A stretch of DNA of 64,000 nt from Pseudoips prasinana (Eukaryota > Arthropoda > Insecta > Lepidoptera > Nolidae). The stretch covers positions 310,001 through 374,000 of the forward strand of contig OX621237.1 in NCBI GenBank assembly GCA_951640165.1, given 5' to 3'. Below, one piece after another: positions 1 through 11,745 of this stretch. A program made the position numbers and the translations under genes. Positions within the stretch are counted from its first letter, which is position 1, and each line of letters opens with the position of its first letter. The notes beneath the pieces are model-generated. The model ran no database searches. It was given only the letters and a program-made list of their open reading frames with translations, and was not told the DNA's origin.

Positions 1-589
1 GGCTTGTATATAATAACAAAACAAATATTTTTTTAAACTGAGCATCATGCTAGTGTTTTTCGTTTATTTATGTTTTGAGATAATTTACAACTTTAAGTTT
101 ATTATTAGTTTATTTAAAAGTTTTCATTTTTAACTTTTGTTGATTTATATTTTGAGATTATTTACAACTTTAAGTTTATTATTATTTGAAAGTTTTGCAT
201 AGATGAAACCGTTAAGGAGTTAATAAAGTTCGATCTGTCCCCTCATTGCTAAAGGGGGGATAAATCAAACTTTTTTCCTATCTGTCACCCTAAGGGGACA
301 TAGCGGGGTGACAGATCGGAATAATCCGTTACGTGGCGCTGGCGCGGCGGCGGTCGAACTGAGTTGGACAGTCAGCCACAGCTCCTCAGCGCTAGCACTC
401 GAGCGCCACTCGTCGCGTCGCCGCACGCGCATTCCGCTTCGCACCGCTATGAGCCCCGAACCCCACGCCCAGGCCCTCCAGCTCCTGCCCTATCACACCT
501 ATACACATTGTAACTGCCATGAAAGTATTCAGTATCATATAAATCAGGAAACCACGTTTCACGCATGCAGCAAGCTCAGTTTTAGCCAT
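1..589. other. Non-coding AT-rich flank with small hairpin
   Basis: No gene is seen. The first 230 bases are A/T-rich with the phrase on thirds of TTTGAGATAATTTACAAC repeated imperfectly. A perfect 11-bp inverted repeat (ATCTGTCACCC at 280-290 and its complement at 306-316) can form a hairpin with a 15-nt loop. From 320 to 480 the base composition turns GC-rich, with several CpGs, and this stretch shows open frames only because it lacks AT-rich stop codons. Confidence 0.5.
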
Positions 590-910
590 CAATTCGAATT
601 TTCGGAGTTTTTCGTCATCCCTGGTGTTGCAAAGGTTTAACTTTCTTCTACCTGGCATTATCGACGAATAAATCCTCTTGGGAATAATCACCATCCGAAC
701 TACCACTAGGGAGGGGTCGGTGTCGCAGTCAGCGCTATGGAAGGTACGTGTGTGATGGGTTTCACGGAGATCCTTAGTTCTGAAAAGTATTATGTCCAGC
801 TGATGCCAATGGCCGGACCGAGGATGTTTCCAAGATACTTTGCGCAATATCTTGCCCTTGAAATATGTATTAGTTACGCATAATAAATGTTCAGAGTAAA
901 CGTTGGCCAT
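590..910 (-). pseudogene. LINE endonuclease C-terminus fragment
   Basis: Minus-strand reading gives WKHPRSGHWHQLD near 790-835, followed by a HSADCDTDPSLVVVR stretch. This is the end of the exonuclease-endonuclease-phosphatase (EEP) domain in 'craniofacial development protein 2-like' LINE polyproteins, where the usual ADxxTDHxLV motif carries the catalytic SDH/TDH. Here the His of that motif reads Pro (TDPSLV), so the catalytic pair is damaged. Only the last part of EN and the first residues of the EN-RT linker remain. The open frame continues to about 392, but that tail does not resemble the family and is probably flanking DNA. The clade is likely RTE-like (inference). Confidence 0.6.
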
Positions 911-1401
911 TGTCGTTCATATTTTCAATTTTTATTTTTTTCAATATGAAAAAAGCTATAGACTTCAATTAATTGCTGATCGTACTGCGGTTTCACCGAA
1001 AGCCATGTTGAGTGTCTGATAGTTGCGATTCAACTTCCGTCTGGATATTACTATGCATGGCGGCAACACTTTCGCTGGCATGGAGAGATTGCTACAGGTC
1101 TGAACAACTCAGCTCCTGTTCATCTTTCACCTCTAAGGGTTTCAGAACGTTGGAAAATGACCCGCGTAATTCCTATGCCTAAATATAGTAACTTCAGTGG
1201 CCTTCCAACTTTTCTGGAAATTAAGAAGCATCGAAGCACAACTTAAACATGAAAAGCAACGGTTTTGCTAGCAACCCCCATCAATCAATATTATTAACAT
1301 CTCTCAATATTAGAAACGTTGAGCTCAGCAATAGGCATATCGGATTCTGGCTTGATGTGGTTGCCATCAAAATTATCAGTTAATCAACCAAATCCAAACT
1401 A
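911..1401. other. Intergenic, no gene recognised
   Basis: Mixed-composition sequence without a persuasive reading frame or repeat. It lies between the LINE endonuclease fragment and the non-autonomous Helitron. Confidence 0.4.
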
Positions 1402-1802
1402 TCCAAACTAATATTATAAATGCGAAAGTAACTCTGTCTGTCTGTCTTTCTGTCTGTCTGTCAGGTCTTTGCTTCACGCCTAAACTACTGAACCAATTTG
1501 TGTGAAATTTGGTACAGACATAGTTTGGAACTTGAGCAAGGACATAGGATAGGTTTTATTACAAAAAATAAAATAAAAAATAAAATAGCGCCATCTATTG
1601 GTCAGTCGGCATCAATTCAGTACTGCAAATTCATCGGAAAAATGTAAATAAATAGTAAAATGGTATGAAAATATTGACAATGAAAATATAATATACATTT
1701 CATTTTTGAAGAGATCCCGCGAGATCGGGAACTATGTGGGTAAAACCAAAAATCTGCCGGAAGTCACTATTCCACGCTAACGAAGTCGCGGGAAAAAGCT
1801 AG
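1402..1802 (+). mobile_element. Non-autonomous Helitron (401 bp)
   Basis: The 3' end reads CGAAGTCGCGGGAAAAAGCTAG followed by T, with the CTRR terminus of Helitrons. The 5' end begins TCCAAACTAATATTATAAA after a host A, so insertion between A and T is preserved. Inside are a short GTCT microsatellite (1433-1461) and the phrase 'ACTGAACCAATTTG...GAAATTTGGTA', which is widespread in lepidopteran non-autonomous Helitrons. No coding capacity. The last ~20 bases match the 3' end of the large Helitron at 25850-30950 (CGAAGTCGCGGGCACAGCTAG), so a related helicase could have mobilised it. Confidence 0.75.
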
Positions 1803-2234
1803 TATGACATAATTTTGTTGGGTCCAACAGCGGGATAAATAAAATATGAGATATTTCACGCCACCATTCGCAAAAAGTTGTATCTATCTTTGAGCGTCTA
1901 AGAAACAGCCCCAACAGCATTTTGCGAACTGGACAAGTTGAGGATGAGTAGACTGATTAATTGAAAGATAGCAGTCTCCCATTGCGTTCAAGAATTTAAA
2001 TTTTTATTTATATTAATGATATTAGATTTTTAGAAGTTTTGTAAAATTATGAAAAATGGATCAACCTTGTCTAAAATTATAAATTTTATTTATGTAAATT
2101 CATATTTCGTGAACCTTCCGTCATTTGTTCGATACATACTATACTATTAATTTTATCAAAAAATATTTTATATTATTTTTATTATTTATATTTACTTAGA
2201 AAATTTGAAATAATAAAATTATTACCGGACGGAC
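1803..2234. other. AT-rich intergenic, no gene
   Basis: Very AT-rich, with no coding frame and no recognisable repeat boundary. Confidence 0.4.
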
Positions 2235-2616
2235 CTAGTAGTATGTAGGTATACATTTTATTGTTTTGTTGAGAAAAAGGGCAGTATTCACTTGTCGCTT
2301 ACCTTGTGCTATTAGTGAAGTGACAGTTTCGGAGCAGGGTGTTATTGGCGTAGAACCGGAATCCCATGTGAGATGCGCAGTGTATAGAGGCCACTGAGGG
2401 CGAGAGCCGTACAAACAGTCGGCGCCGCGCCGGCACGCTACTCGCCCCGAACTCCGCCACCGACGGCGCTGCCAACCCATAGGTATGTCCCACCTCATAC
2501 TTGATAGGCAGATGCGGGACCCACGCCGCTGACATCGCCACGAAAATACTGCAATAAATAAAAATAAAAAATGACGATGTCTTCCCGGCCGATTTTCGGC
2601 CACGGCGGCCATTCAC
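2235..2616 (-). other. Unrecognised GC-rich segment with two overlapping minus ORFs
   Basis: Two frames stay open on the minus strand for 105 and 125 codons across a CpG-rich stretch (2330-2620). One reads as HMGFRFYANNTLLRNCHF toward its end. I do not recognise a domain. Openness in several frames at once is what high GC alone gives, so this may be a non-coding repeat such as a LINE 5' or 3' UTR rather than a gene. Confidence 0.25.
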
Positions 2617-2840
2617 AATGGAGATTAGCCAATTGCGCAGGACATAATATTATAGTGCACAAGTGTGTGCGCAAACACAGGGGCACTTTCTATTCCATCA
2701 CTCTCATGATCCGATGGGACGACTAGAGACACGACCGGAAAGAGGCTCTCCGAGGAACGGGGGTGTAATACCGCCAACTTCCAGATTTCGGGCTGATACT
2801 GAGAAATTCCTTTTTACGGAAAAATCCCAAAATTACTTTT

Positions 2841-2916
2841 TGGTCCGACCCGGGATTTGAACCCAGGACCTTATTTTCTGCGGTTGAATACGCTACTGCT
2901 AGACCAACGAGGCAGT
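2841..2916 (-). mobile_element. tRNA-derived SINE head
   Basis: On the minus strand, an A-box-like TGGTCTAGCAGTAGCG (plus 2891-2905) is followed by a B box GGTTCAAATCC (plus 2853-2863), with the spacing of a pol III internal promoter. The flanks do not fold into a full tRNA cloverleaf with an acceptor stem, so this is a SINE head rather than a tRNA gene. The downstream SINE body (toward 2660) is not clear. Confidence 0.55.
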
Positions 2917-2983
2917 TATTAGTAGTATGTAGTATTTAGGCAGTCGAGAGAAAAGCCAAAAATTAAAAATACCTAATACACTG

Positions 2984-3045
2984 CGCAGTAATCCGGCTCT
3001 GGCAACTTTGGGTGATCCCAAAGTTGCCAGAGCCAGATTACTGCG
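2984..3045. repeat. Foldback palindrome P1
   Basis: Left arm 2984-3012 and right arm 3017-3045 are reverse complements (29 nt, one mismatch) with a 4-nt loop. The hairpin could extrude as a cruciform. Only 17 bases separate it from a second, unrelated palindrome. Confidence 0.9.
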
Positions 3046-3062
3046 GCAACCAGACAAGGTGG

Positions 3063-3130
3063 CCTTCTACATAATAATAAACATATCCATAAAACCAAAT
3101 TTATGGATATGTTTATTATTATGTAGAAGG
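3063..3130. repeat. Foldback palindrome P2
   Basis: Left arm 3063-3093 and right arm 3100-3130 are perfect reverse complements (31 nt) around a 6-nt loop. Its sequence is unrelated to P1, so two independent foldback events or one complex template switch occurred here. Confidence 0.9.
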
Positions 3131-3199
3131 TCATAATTCGATTTTTATATCTTATCATTATTAAGAGAGAGTAACACGCCTTATACCTGCAGCCAGTAC

Positions 3200-3600
3200 C
3201 ACTATGAGGTAGGTATAGTTTGTACCCGGCGCTGGGAGCTAATCCCAGCGCGAGAGAGTATGCGGCGCCCAGCTGGCTTCACCCCGGCTAGGCGCCGCCC
3301 CTGGGATCGTTGGCGTTTGGAGGAGGGCAACTCCACTCGTCTTGTATAAGCAGCCCCGGGAAGAGGTATCCTGTGGTAGCTCAGGTTGCTTAAACACGCT
3401 TGTGCGCGCTGGCGAGGAGGGGAAGCATTCATGCCCCCGGGGGTACTGGCGAGATCGTTCACGAGTACCCAGAGCCCCCGCTACAAGTACTGTGAGGCTG
3501 GCTACCGTGGTGGTTTTAGTGGATAGCTCTACATACCCCGTGGCCTCCCCAAGCGACGGTCATGCCATTTGAGCATTTCCACCACGAAAAAAGAAGGGAA
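3200..3600. repeat. GC-rich dispersed-repeat segment, family unknown
   Basis: A GC-rich block in AT-rich surroundings with short open frames on both strands (minus 3202-3462, plus 3342-3572). It resembles untranslated parts of lepidopteran LINEs: the CTGGCTACCGTGGTGGTTTT and CCCGTGGCCTCCCCAAG phrases are ones I associate with such repeats, from memory only. No protein domain is seen. A small hairpin with arms GGCGCTGGGA and TCCCAGCGC lies near 3228-3252. Confidence 0.3.
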
Positions 3601-4980
3601 TAGTTTGTACACATAAATAGTTAGTTTAAAGTTCCGCGCCAAAGGCTATTAGGGAGGGCACCTTAAATTTGACCTACCTTATCATTTTATATTTACCATT
3701 TGCATTGCGAATAAAATAAATAAATAATAAATAAAAATCTTTATTTACGTAAGTGATAAGTTTACATTCTTCTTAATTTAAAAGTATGCTTCTATATTTT
3801 GACATTATTCTAAGTGAACGCTAACGTCTAAATTAGGGCGAGCCTGTACCTCAGACGGTAGTTTCTTTTATGTATGTGTAATAAAACAAAAACATACGTA
3901 TACCTATAATAATATCTTTAAAACAAGAATAATATCTAAAGGTGATTGCCCATTTCTGTCTCCCTTAAATTTAACCGAGTATGATCATGAAATAAAATCC
4001 ATTATTCATAACCTATTTTTATAATTATTATTTATTTGTTACGCACAAAAACTTTGTGGGGTTTAAGTTTTCATGTTTATTGGTTATTTATTTGACTAAT
4101 TTTTATTTTGAGTACAATTGCAAAGACAGTTAAAGACTGAAATCATTACGATTACATTAATCACTTGCAGTAAATATCAAACTAGAGGTCTTGTCATTTT
4201 AATAACTTACATTATATTAAGTTGTTCATTATTGAAATGTATTAATATCGTTAATTAATAGATAGATATTAAAAAAAAGTGAGTTTTACAAGAGCAACTG
4301 ACACTTGACAGTATGCGTAACGATCCCCGCAAACGGTAAAAAAAAAGAACTGTCAATGTCTATCTGGCTGTCATATTTACTTGGTGAAAAACAAGCATGG
4401 TGTTCGGATGTTTTTATCGTTTGTTGACACTGTTTTTGTTTTAATTAAGTGTGTCGCCGCCGTTCGTTGTTAGGTCAGGCTATAGTTAGCTTAATTCTAC
4501 TGTTGTTAATGTTCAATTAAAGAATAACATGCCAAAGCTTATTCTTTCTCTTTCATATTGAGTGTCATTATCGTTATTGTTTGATAGTTCTAGCATCATC
4601 TTACCTGTAAAAAACTATTTAGTTAAAGGGGACATATTTCATATTATTCTTACATAGTTGCAGAGCCCATCTTTCAATTTACCAATATTTTTTGAGTAGG
4701 TACTCATCTACACCTAACCTCAAAACTGAACTTTGATTATTAAGAAAACCCCACAAAATATTTCTATATTTTTTACTTTATTATATGTCATGATATCACT
4801 CCTCTTTTACCTACAATTTTGGTAATCATACAAAATTATTTACAGAGGGACGAAGCTCTATAGAAGAATGGGCAATTTCCTTTATTCTAAGTATTAAATC
4901 TAAAACTTATATGTAAATATATAAAATAAGGTATTTATATTTTAATAATCGAGTGAGGGGTCGCTTCGCTGGTCACAAAT
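3601..4980. other. AT-rich intergenic with an AATAAA-type tail
   Basis: No gene. A run built of AAATAAATAAATAATAAATAAA at 3710-3740 looks like the 3' tail of a retroposon whose body lies upstream. The rest is AT-rich, with scattered A runs. Confidence 0.4.
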
Positions 4981-5325
4981 ATGCATACTTTGCTGTCAAT
5001 AGCAAGGTTATGCGGTGACGGACTGGCTGTGACGGCCTCAAAGAATATCGCTACCCCCTCTCATCCCGTGGGGGGCGTAGAAGTCGTCCCGAGGGAATAT
5101 ATACCAGAGAACGGGCAGCAGCGTTCTCCTGAGTACCATGTCTATCCTACTGCGCTCGCCAACCCGCCTGCCAAGCGTGGCGATTATGGCATATCCTCCC
5201 AAATGATGGACACAACAAAACCGCGGCCTCCAGTCCCCGGCAGCCCTGCTATTCCCAGCCGTGGTAACAGCCGTGGTTACGGCAGAGCAGGTGGTGCTAA
5301 GCTTGCTTGCTCTTCAATGGTCTAA
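4981..5325 (+). pseudogene. Putative LINE ORF 5' fragment (114 codons)
   Basis: The frame holds SHPVGGVEVVPREYIPENGQ and ends SRGYGRAGGAKLA before a stop. Gly/Arg-rich leaders of this kind occur just upstream of the endonuclease domain in RTE-like LINEs of Lepidoptera, but I recall this only loosely and no EN motif follows: the sequence breaks off into unrelated AT-rich DNA. I would treat it as a truncated 5' piece of a LINE rather than a host gene. No ATG context or splice signal supports an independent gene. Confidence 0.35.
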
Positions 5326-5364
5326 ATAAATTCTTATTTGAAGCTACAAATATTGAAACTTCAT

Positions 5365-5620
5365 ATACAACGTGTAACAGAAAGTGTGAACGTAACTTAA
5401 AGGGGTTGTATGGTATCAGGACGGCTACCGATTGACGAAACTTCAAACAGAAATAATCATTTTTTATTCAACTAGTAATTTATTTTTCTATCGACAACCT
5501 AAATCAAGAAGTAAGATTACCGACATTACGAACAACACTAGCTACACTCAGCTGGAAGGGTAATGAACCTTACCGCGAAGTCTTAGGGTACAAGTTAGAC
5601 TGTAAATAAAAAGTGTGGTT
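5365..5620 (+). repeat. Dispersed repeat copy 1 (TACAACGTGTAACAGAAAG family)
   Basis: Starts with ATATACAACGTGTAACAGAA and shares with 6848-7095 a ~40-bp near-identical head, then a more diverged body of similar layout (an ATCATTTT stretch, ATCGACA, ACGAACA, CAGCTG). Direct orientation. Family unknown. Confidence 0.5.
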
Positions 5621-5794
5621 CTGTACAGTCACATAATTTATTACACGTGATTATTTTAAGATTCAATCAAATGTTTAACTGATTTCGAAGTTTATTTTTG
5701 CTCTAATATTTAAAGGTTCCCTGTAACGACATTTTAATCAATCATACAAATTTGATATCTAAGAAAAATCACTTAATTTTTAATTTAAATTAAA

Positions 5795-6835
5795 TTGATA
5801 TTCCGAAAGATGTTGGATTCCGAAAGTGCCTTAATATCTACCTTCTCTAAGATATACGAGAAATTAATAAGTACACATTTATATTCGTTTCTTGAAGCGA
5901 ATAATGTTTTTGTTGAGGCTCAGGTAGGTTTTCTTAAGAAAAAAAGCTATAAATTTGGCAGTTTACATGCTTTTCGAAACATTTATGAATGGGTTAAATA
6001 ATAAAGTTCTTGTATCTGCACTGTACTTGGATCTACAAAAAGCCTTTGATGTAAATCATGACATATAACTGAAAAAATTAGAAGGCTATGGTATTAGGGG
6101 AAACATCGTGGATCTTTTAACGTCTTTCCTCAAGAATCGACGACAATGCACCCAATTTAAACGAATATGTTTAAAAACAAAAAAAGAAACCACATACACA
6201 TCAGAATATCTTGATGTTACACAAGGAGTTCCTAAAGGCAGTGTATTAGGTCCATTATTATTTATAATTTATGTAAATTACTTGCCCAAATCAAGAAAAC
6301 GTCGTACTCTTTGCGGATGATAGCATGTAATGTTTACCAATAAATGTAAAAATGACTTAAAGAGTGATATGAACATGACAGTAAATCAATTAATTAAGTG
6401 GTTACGTGAAAATAATTTGTTAATAAATCTTGACAAAACAAATATTATGACATTTAGAAATAGAACAAATCATTTAATTGACATTGACATAGCCTTTAAT
6501 GGAAATAAAATTAATGATATAAAAATTACAAAATTTTTAGGTTTAAGTCTTGGTTGTAATCTTAATTGGAAAACTCAGGTTGAAAATGTAACTACAAAAC
6601 TAAATCAGTTCTCTTACGCTCTGTATATGCTTGGAAAGATTGTGAACCAAACTGCTGTTATTACTGCCTATCACTGTTACGTAGATTCATTATTGAGATA
6701 TGGTGTAATTTTTTGGAGCAACTGATTTGATAAAGATAAAGTGTTTAAAAGCCAAAAGAAATGCGTGAGAGCGATTTGTAAACTTAAGCCTACGGAAAGC
6801 TGTCAACTTTTTTTCATAAGTCTAAAACTTCTAAC
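5795..6835 (+). pseudogene. Decayed non-LTR retrotransposon reverse transcriptase
   Basis: Three successive frames carry a jockey/CR1-group reverse transcriptase. 5795-6001 holds the finger region (SALISTFSKIYEKLI). 6108-6330 holds TQGVPKGSVLGPLLFI (RT motif B) and then LFADDS (motif C, 6309-6326), which is reached only after a frameshift. 6330-6725 holds the thumb (KTNIMTFRN...KITKFLGLSLG). After an in-frame stop at 6724, similarity continues to about 6835 (a QKKCVRAICKLKPTESC stretch). At least three disabling changes, no endonuclease, and no recognisable 3' tail: the similarity ends where the second copy of the TACAACGTG repeat begins. Confidence 0.8.
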
Positions 6836-6847
6836 CTTTCCATGTAT

Positions 6848-7095
6848 TTATATACAACGTGTAACAGAAAGAGTGAACGTAACTTAAGGGGCATATACGG
6901 TCTCCTTAAGCCTGCCTATACACAAAATCTCATACCGAAATATCATCATTTTAATCTTGATCGTAAAATAATATACCATTCAATATATCGACAAGTATTT
7001 TAATCGATATAACGAACATCTGTACTAACACAGCACAGCTGATTCTGATTTACGCTAGAAATTGTTTGAAATACCTCTGTGTTTTTATGCACGCC
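6848..7095 (+). repeat. Dispersed repeat copy 2 (TACAACGTGTAACAGAAAG family)
   Basis: Second direct copy of the repeat at 5365-5620. Together the two copies bracket the LINE fragment 5795-6835, as if the LINE piece lies between two members of a repeat or between two ends of one interrupted element. Confidence 0.5.
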
Positions 7096-7763
7096 TGGTA
7101 GTTTGATTCCGATTACACTCACTACACATATTTTGTATTAATTTCGATCTATGTTTTTATTTATAGCACTGCTGAATAGCTATTGGATACTTTACATCGT
7201 ATAGGTATGTAATATTGGGTGTCCCGATTAAACACAAGTGATTAGCTTGAACGTCGCATTTATTATTCTCTAACTTACATGCTACTTTAGCCTAATATAG
7301 GTAGTAGGAGAGAGGCAAGCCGCACACTACACCTCCCCCGCTAATAAAAAAAGAAAATAAAATATACATGAAATATTTTGCTTTTCTTTTTCATTATAAT
7401 ACTATAAAAATATCATAAGGACTTAAAAAAACACATTACTAACATTATCTAAAATTATACATACAAAGTTGTTATATAAATGTACTTTAAACTTTCGACC
7501 AATAATCTGTTAAAACCAAAGAAAGTAGCATAAACATTCCACTGGTACGACATCAGATATTGTCTACCGAGAAATATACAATACGATACGGTATAGTATT
7601 TCGATGTGACTCCAAAGACGTTTACATTGCAATATTGATCTTTACACGTGTGATTACTTTGAAACCTATGTACCTTTTTTAAGACATTATAATTGAATCA
7701 ACATTTATATAATAAAAGACAACTTCCAGAAAAGGCTATCTTAGACAGGAAATACTTAGATAA
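7096..7763. other. AT-rich intergenic, no gene
   Basis: No coding frame. A C-rich CACTACACCTCCCCCGC phrase at 7323-7340 is the only GC-rich spot. Confidence 0.4.
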
Positions 7764-8782
7764 ATGGGCGTAAATATTACCATTATAATATTAAGCCTTT
7801 TAACAATTAATCAATCTTTATTCCACAGACTTCCTAAACAAGATAACATATATGCACACTATTGTCCCAGTCCCTTGGTTCCTTGCGACTGTCCAGTTAT
7901 TGCTAACACAAGTAGCATGAAGTACCTTGGTGTTATTATCGATGAAACTCTATCTTTTAAACAACATATCCTTGCCTTGTCAAATCGTGTACGGAAACTC
8001 ATATTCGTATTTAAAAAGCTACGGCATATTGCTGACATGAAATTGATTAGACTAGTCTATCAGGCATTATGTCAATCTATTATTCAATACTGCATTACTT
8101 CCTGGGGTGGTGCTCCAAAAACATTAATGTTAACCATTGAACGTGCCCAAAGAGCAATACTAAAAGTTGCAACTTCTCGACCTTTCCTTTTTCCTACGTG
8201 CCTTCTGTATGAAAAATGCAACGTTTTAACTGTCCGCCAACTATTTATTAAACGTGCAATTTTAAAACAACACACAACACTCACTTACAATGCTAACCTT
8301 ACTAACACCAAGAGACGGAAAGATATTATCTGCACTAGTGCATCAGAGTCAAAGTTTATTTATACAAACAGATTTTATCCTTTTCTCGGACCATATCTTT
8401 ACAATAAAATAAATAAGTCACTATCTATATATAACCTTAACAATACAAATTGTAAAAAAATAGTCAGCAATTTTTTACAATAATTGAGCTATGATGAGAC
8501 TGAGGGATTATTTAGTATTCTAAAATAAGTTAATTTTTTAAACATTATATCTTAGGTTTTTGAATTTGTATGTATAATTAAATATTGTTTAAATTTTTAA
8601 TAAAGAATAAGTATACCCTTTAAGCCGTTAGAACGCCTGTGGTACAGGTTTAACCTAGTACAGGCACAAATTGTCTATAGCTTAGTATTAATTATTTTTA
8701 AAGTAAGTAGATATAATTTTGTACACATTATTTCTTGAATAAAAATTTTATTATTATTATTATATTATTATTATTATTATTT
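7764..8782 (+). pseudogene. 5'-truncated LINE: RT C-terminus plus ATT-repeat tail
   Basis: A 239-codon frame (7764-8483) aligns in style with the thumb and C-terminal part of jockey/CR1-group RTs: SSMKYLGVIIDETLSF is the conserved 'KYLGV.ID..L.F' block, followed by ILKVATSRPFLFPT and a terminal FYPFLGPYLYNKINKSL. The first ~40 codons do not look like RT and are probably flank. A ~260-bp 3' UTR ends in AATAAA and an (ATT)n array (8744-8782), the microsatellite end usual in CR1-type elements. Clean frame but 5' truncated, so a dead copy. Confidence 0.75.
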
Positions 8783-9360
8783 GTAAACACAGGTATAGGT
8801 ACATAAAACGTCTTAAATATACATATTATTGTAGTCGAGCTCTATGTTCTACCAAAGAAATTGGTGTACAAATAGTATTTTGGTTTAAAGTTTCGTCAAT
8901 AGGTAACCAAACGGGTTCTAGATTTTTTTTAAATCGAATAACTAACAATTCAATAAATGTCAATTAAATGAAGAGATGTCACATTCTGTGTTCAATTCCC
9001 GCACAGTATTATATTATTTGTATGACTCAAAAGTGAATCTGAATGTGGGTGTGCTTCGTGCACGTCTATTATACATTTGTAGAGTACATTTTCCTAGTGC
9101 AGACATTGCTTATTTATTAATTATGAAAATAAAACTAACATTGAATTGACATGTTCACATATTAATTAACATTACGCTCTGTTGACAATTTTGCAAATAC
9201 AAATGATAACCACAATTTTTTTTTAGTTGAAGAGAAAAAAAATGGTATGTATAATAAAATGTATAAAAATAAAATTGACTTATAACTCCACATGCCTATA
9301 ATTTTTAAACTATTTCTAATTTTGTTTATACTGCTATAGATTACTTTTTCGATAAAAGCT
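8783..9360. other. AT-rich intergenic, no gene
   Basis: No coding frame or bounded repeat seen. Confidence 0.4.
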
Positions 9361-11560
9361 GTTTTTTTTTTATTGCCTTTGAAGCAGACGAGCTAGCGAC
9401 CCACCTGATGGTAAGTGGTAACCGCTACTCATGGACATTCGCAGTGCCAGGGGGCACAGCAAACCGCTGCCTACCGTGATAGTAGTACTCTTTTTAAACC
9501 TCGTTTGAAGAAAGACATGTCGTAGCGCTGGGGAAACACCGCAGCAGGTAATTCATTCCAGAGCCGGCACGTACGTGGGATGTATGAACGCTGAAAGCGA
9601 ACCGTGCTTGACGAGATCGCTTCCAGGTGATACAGATGAACCTTACTGCGAGTGCGCGTGGTCCGATGATAAAAAGGGGACGGTAGCACCAGCTCAAACA
9701 GTTCCTCAGAGCATTCCCCGTGAAAGAGACGGTAGAACACGCAGAGAGATCCATAAAGTCTCTCCGCTGCTCTAGCGACTCCAATCTGGCCGTAAGATTG
9801 GAATCCCCAACGATTCTAATAGCACGCCTTTGGAGGGAGTCAAGTGGGTCGAGCTGGCATTTAGGGGCTCCTGCCCAGATATGTGAGCAATACTCCATGT
9901 GCGGGCGGACTTGTGATTTATATAGCGCCAGCCGCTGTCTTGGAGTGAAGTACCGCCTAGCTCTATTCAGGACGCCCAACTTCTTACTTGCCAAAGTCTA
10001 CTAAATTGGCAGGTGCTCGAAATTTCGATTCCGAGGATCCCAATATTCTCGGATACACGGAGATCAACCCTTTGGAATCGGGGCGCTACGACAAATGGAT
10101 CCTTCTTGGCAGTGAACACGCACACTTGTCTTATTGGGGTTAAACTTGACTAGGTTCTCTACACCCCATTCATAGGCCCGCCCGAGAGAACCTTCGACTT
10201 CAGACACAAGTTGCAACCGTTTCTCTTGTACTGAGCTGCGAGAGACATTCTGGTGGCCGTTATACCGCGCATCACCCGTGCTGTCATCCGCATAGCAATG
10301 CATGTTTTCTATAGATAACATGTCATTGATATGCAGAATGAATAGCGTAGGGGAGAGCACCGAGCCTTGTGGTACGCCAGCGTTAATGGTTTTGGTGTCG
10401 GAGCAAGAACCGTCTGCTACGACTTTAATGCTCCGAGCGTCCAAAAAGCTGGTGATCCAACTGCAGAGTCCCTCGGGGATTCCATATGATGGTAGCTTCG
10501 ATAGAAGAGCCTTATGCCAGACCCATTCGAATGCCTTGGCGATGTCAAGACTACAGGCTAGAGCCCCACCCTTGCTTTCCAAGGTTTGTGCCCAACGGTG
10601 TGTCAAATACATTAGAAGATCACCAGCTGAATGACCGTGACGGAAGCCATACTGACGATCGCTTATCAGCTGGTGTTCCTCTAGGTATTGTAGAAGCTTA
10701 GAGTTGATGACTCTCTCCATGACCTTGGACAGCAAGGATGTTACCGCTATAGGCCTGTAGTTCGTAGGGTCCGACCGGTCACCCTTTTTGGGAATAGGGT
10801 GGACGTTGGCTACCTTCCACGAAGATGGAACCCTTTTAGCGCTGTACGAGAGACGGTAAAGGCGCGGTCAACTCAGGGGCGCACGTTTTTAGCACCACTG
10901 AAGGGATGCCGTCCGGCCCGCTCGACTTATGGACGTCTAGGAGCTTAGGCTCCCGCCTAACCGCACGTTGCGTTATGCGGATTTCGGGCAGAGAGCTATC
11001 ACACCGTGCGATGGAAGGAGGTATGGCACACGAATCGTCCAAAGTCGAGTTTGAGGCAAAAGTTTGGCAAAGAAGATCTGCCTTCTCCTTAGCACTATGG
11101 GCCAGACTGCCATCTTGCTTGTGCAGTGGTGGGAGATTGGACTGGCAGCAGTTGCATTGAGCAGCTTTGGCGAGCGCCCAGAAAGCGCGACTCCCGGAGG
11201 GATACTTTCCTAGTCGCTCGCCAACTCTGGCAACATGTTCGGCTTTGGCCTCAGCAATAACTCTCTTGTAGGACCTAGAAGCGGCATTGAACTTCCGCTT
11301 CTCCACCTTGACTTCCGGGTCTTGATATTTCCGGGCCTTATCCCACACCAGATATGCAGACTGCTTGCGGCGCGCGGCATCCCTACTGGCTTTATTGAAC
11401 CAGGGGCGACTGCGGCCGCCAACGGGAATTCTGCCACAAGGGATGAAAAGTTCCATCTCCTGTAGCACCGTCTCTATGATGCAGTCAGCACATGTGTCAG
11501 GATCTTCGGTGGAAAAGCATAGCCGCTTCCAAGGGTTGTTTGTGTTGTCTCAAATCAGTT
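9361..11560 (-). pseudogene. Jockey-superfamily LINE, 5'-truncated and frameshifted
   Basis: Reading leftward: 11468-10836 is the EN-RT linker and RT start (HKSSGPDGIPSVVLKTCAPE). 10735-10064 holds RT motif A as SLDIAKAFEWVWH, motif B GVPQGSVLSPTLF and motif C CYADDST. 9994-9494 and 9740-9471 hold the thumb and C-terminal YRLFHGECSEELFEL and RFQRSYIPRTCRLWNELP blocks. The endonuclease is missing. Frameshifts are visible near 10860, near 10120 and near 9740. Motif A reads KAFE where KAFD is usual. The 3' end is clear: a 3' UTR from 9470 and a T run at 9363-9372 (poly-A on the minus strand). A familiar, abundant lepidopteran LINE type. Confidence 0.85.
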
Positions 11561-11745
11561 TTTAATCACATCAATCGCTTTGCACGTGTTAGACAATTGC
11601 ATTTTATTACAAATATTAATGATTGATTACATTTAATAAAAATATATTGGGATTAATTTAACTTAGTCTCTTTCCCTTTATATCTGCTACGTCCCTTTTT
11701 AACTAAATATTTTCTAATGGCTACTAAAGTATTATAATATTTCAC

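Noticed and set aside
4981..5325. Host gene with a Gly/Arg-rich protein
   Set aside because: Resembles leaders of RTE-like LINEs, stops abruptly, and has no splice signals; kept as a LINE fragment at low confidence.
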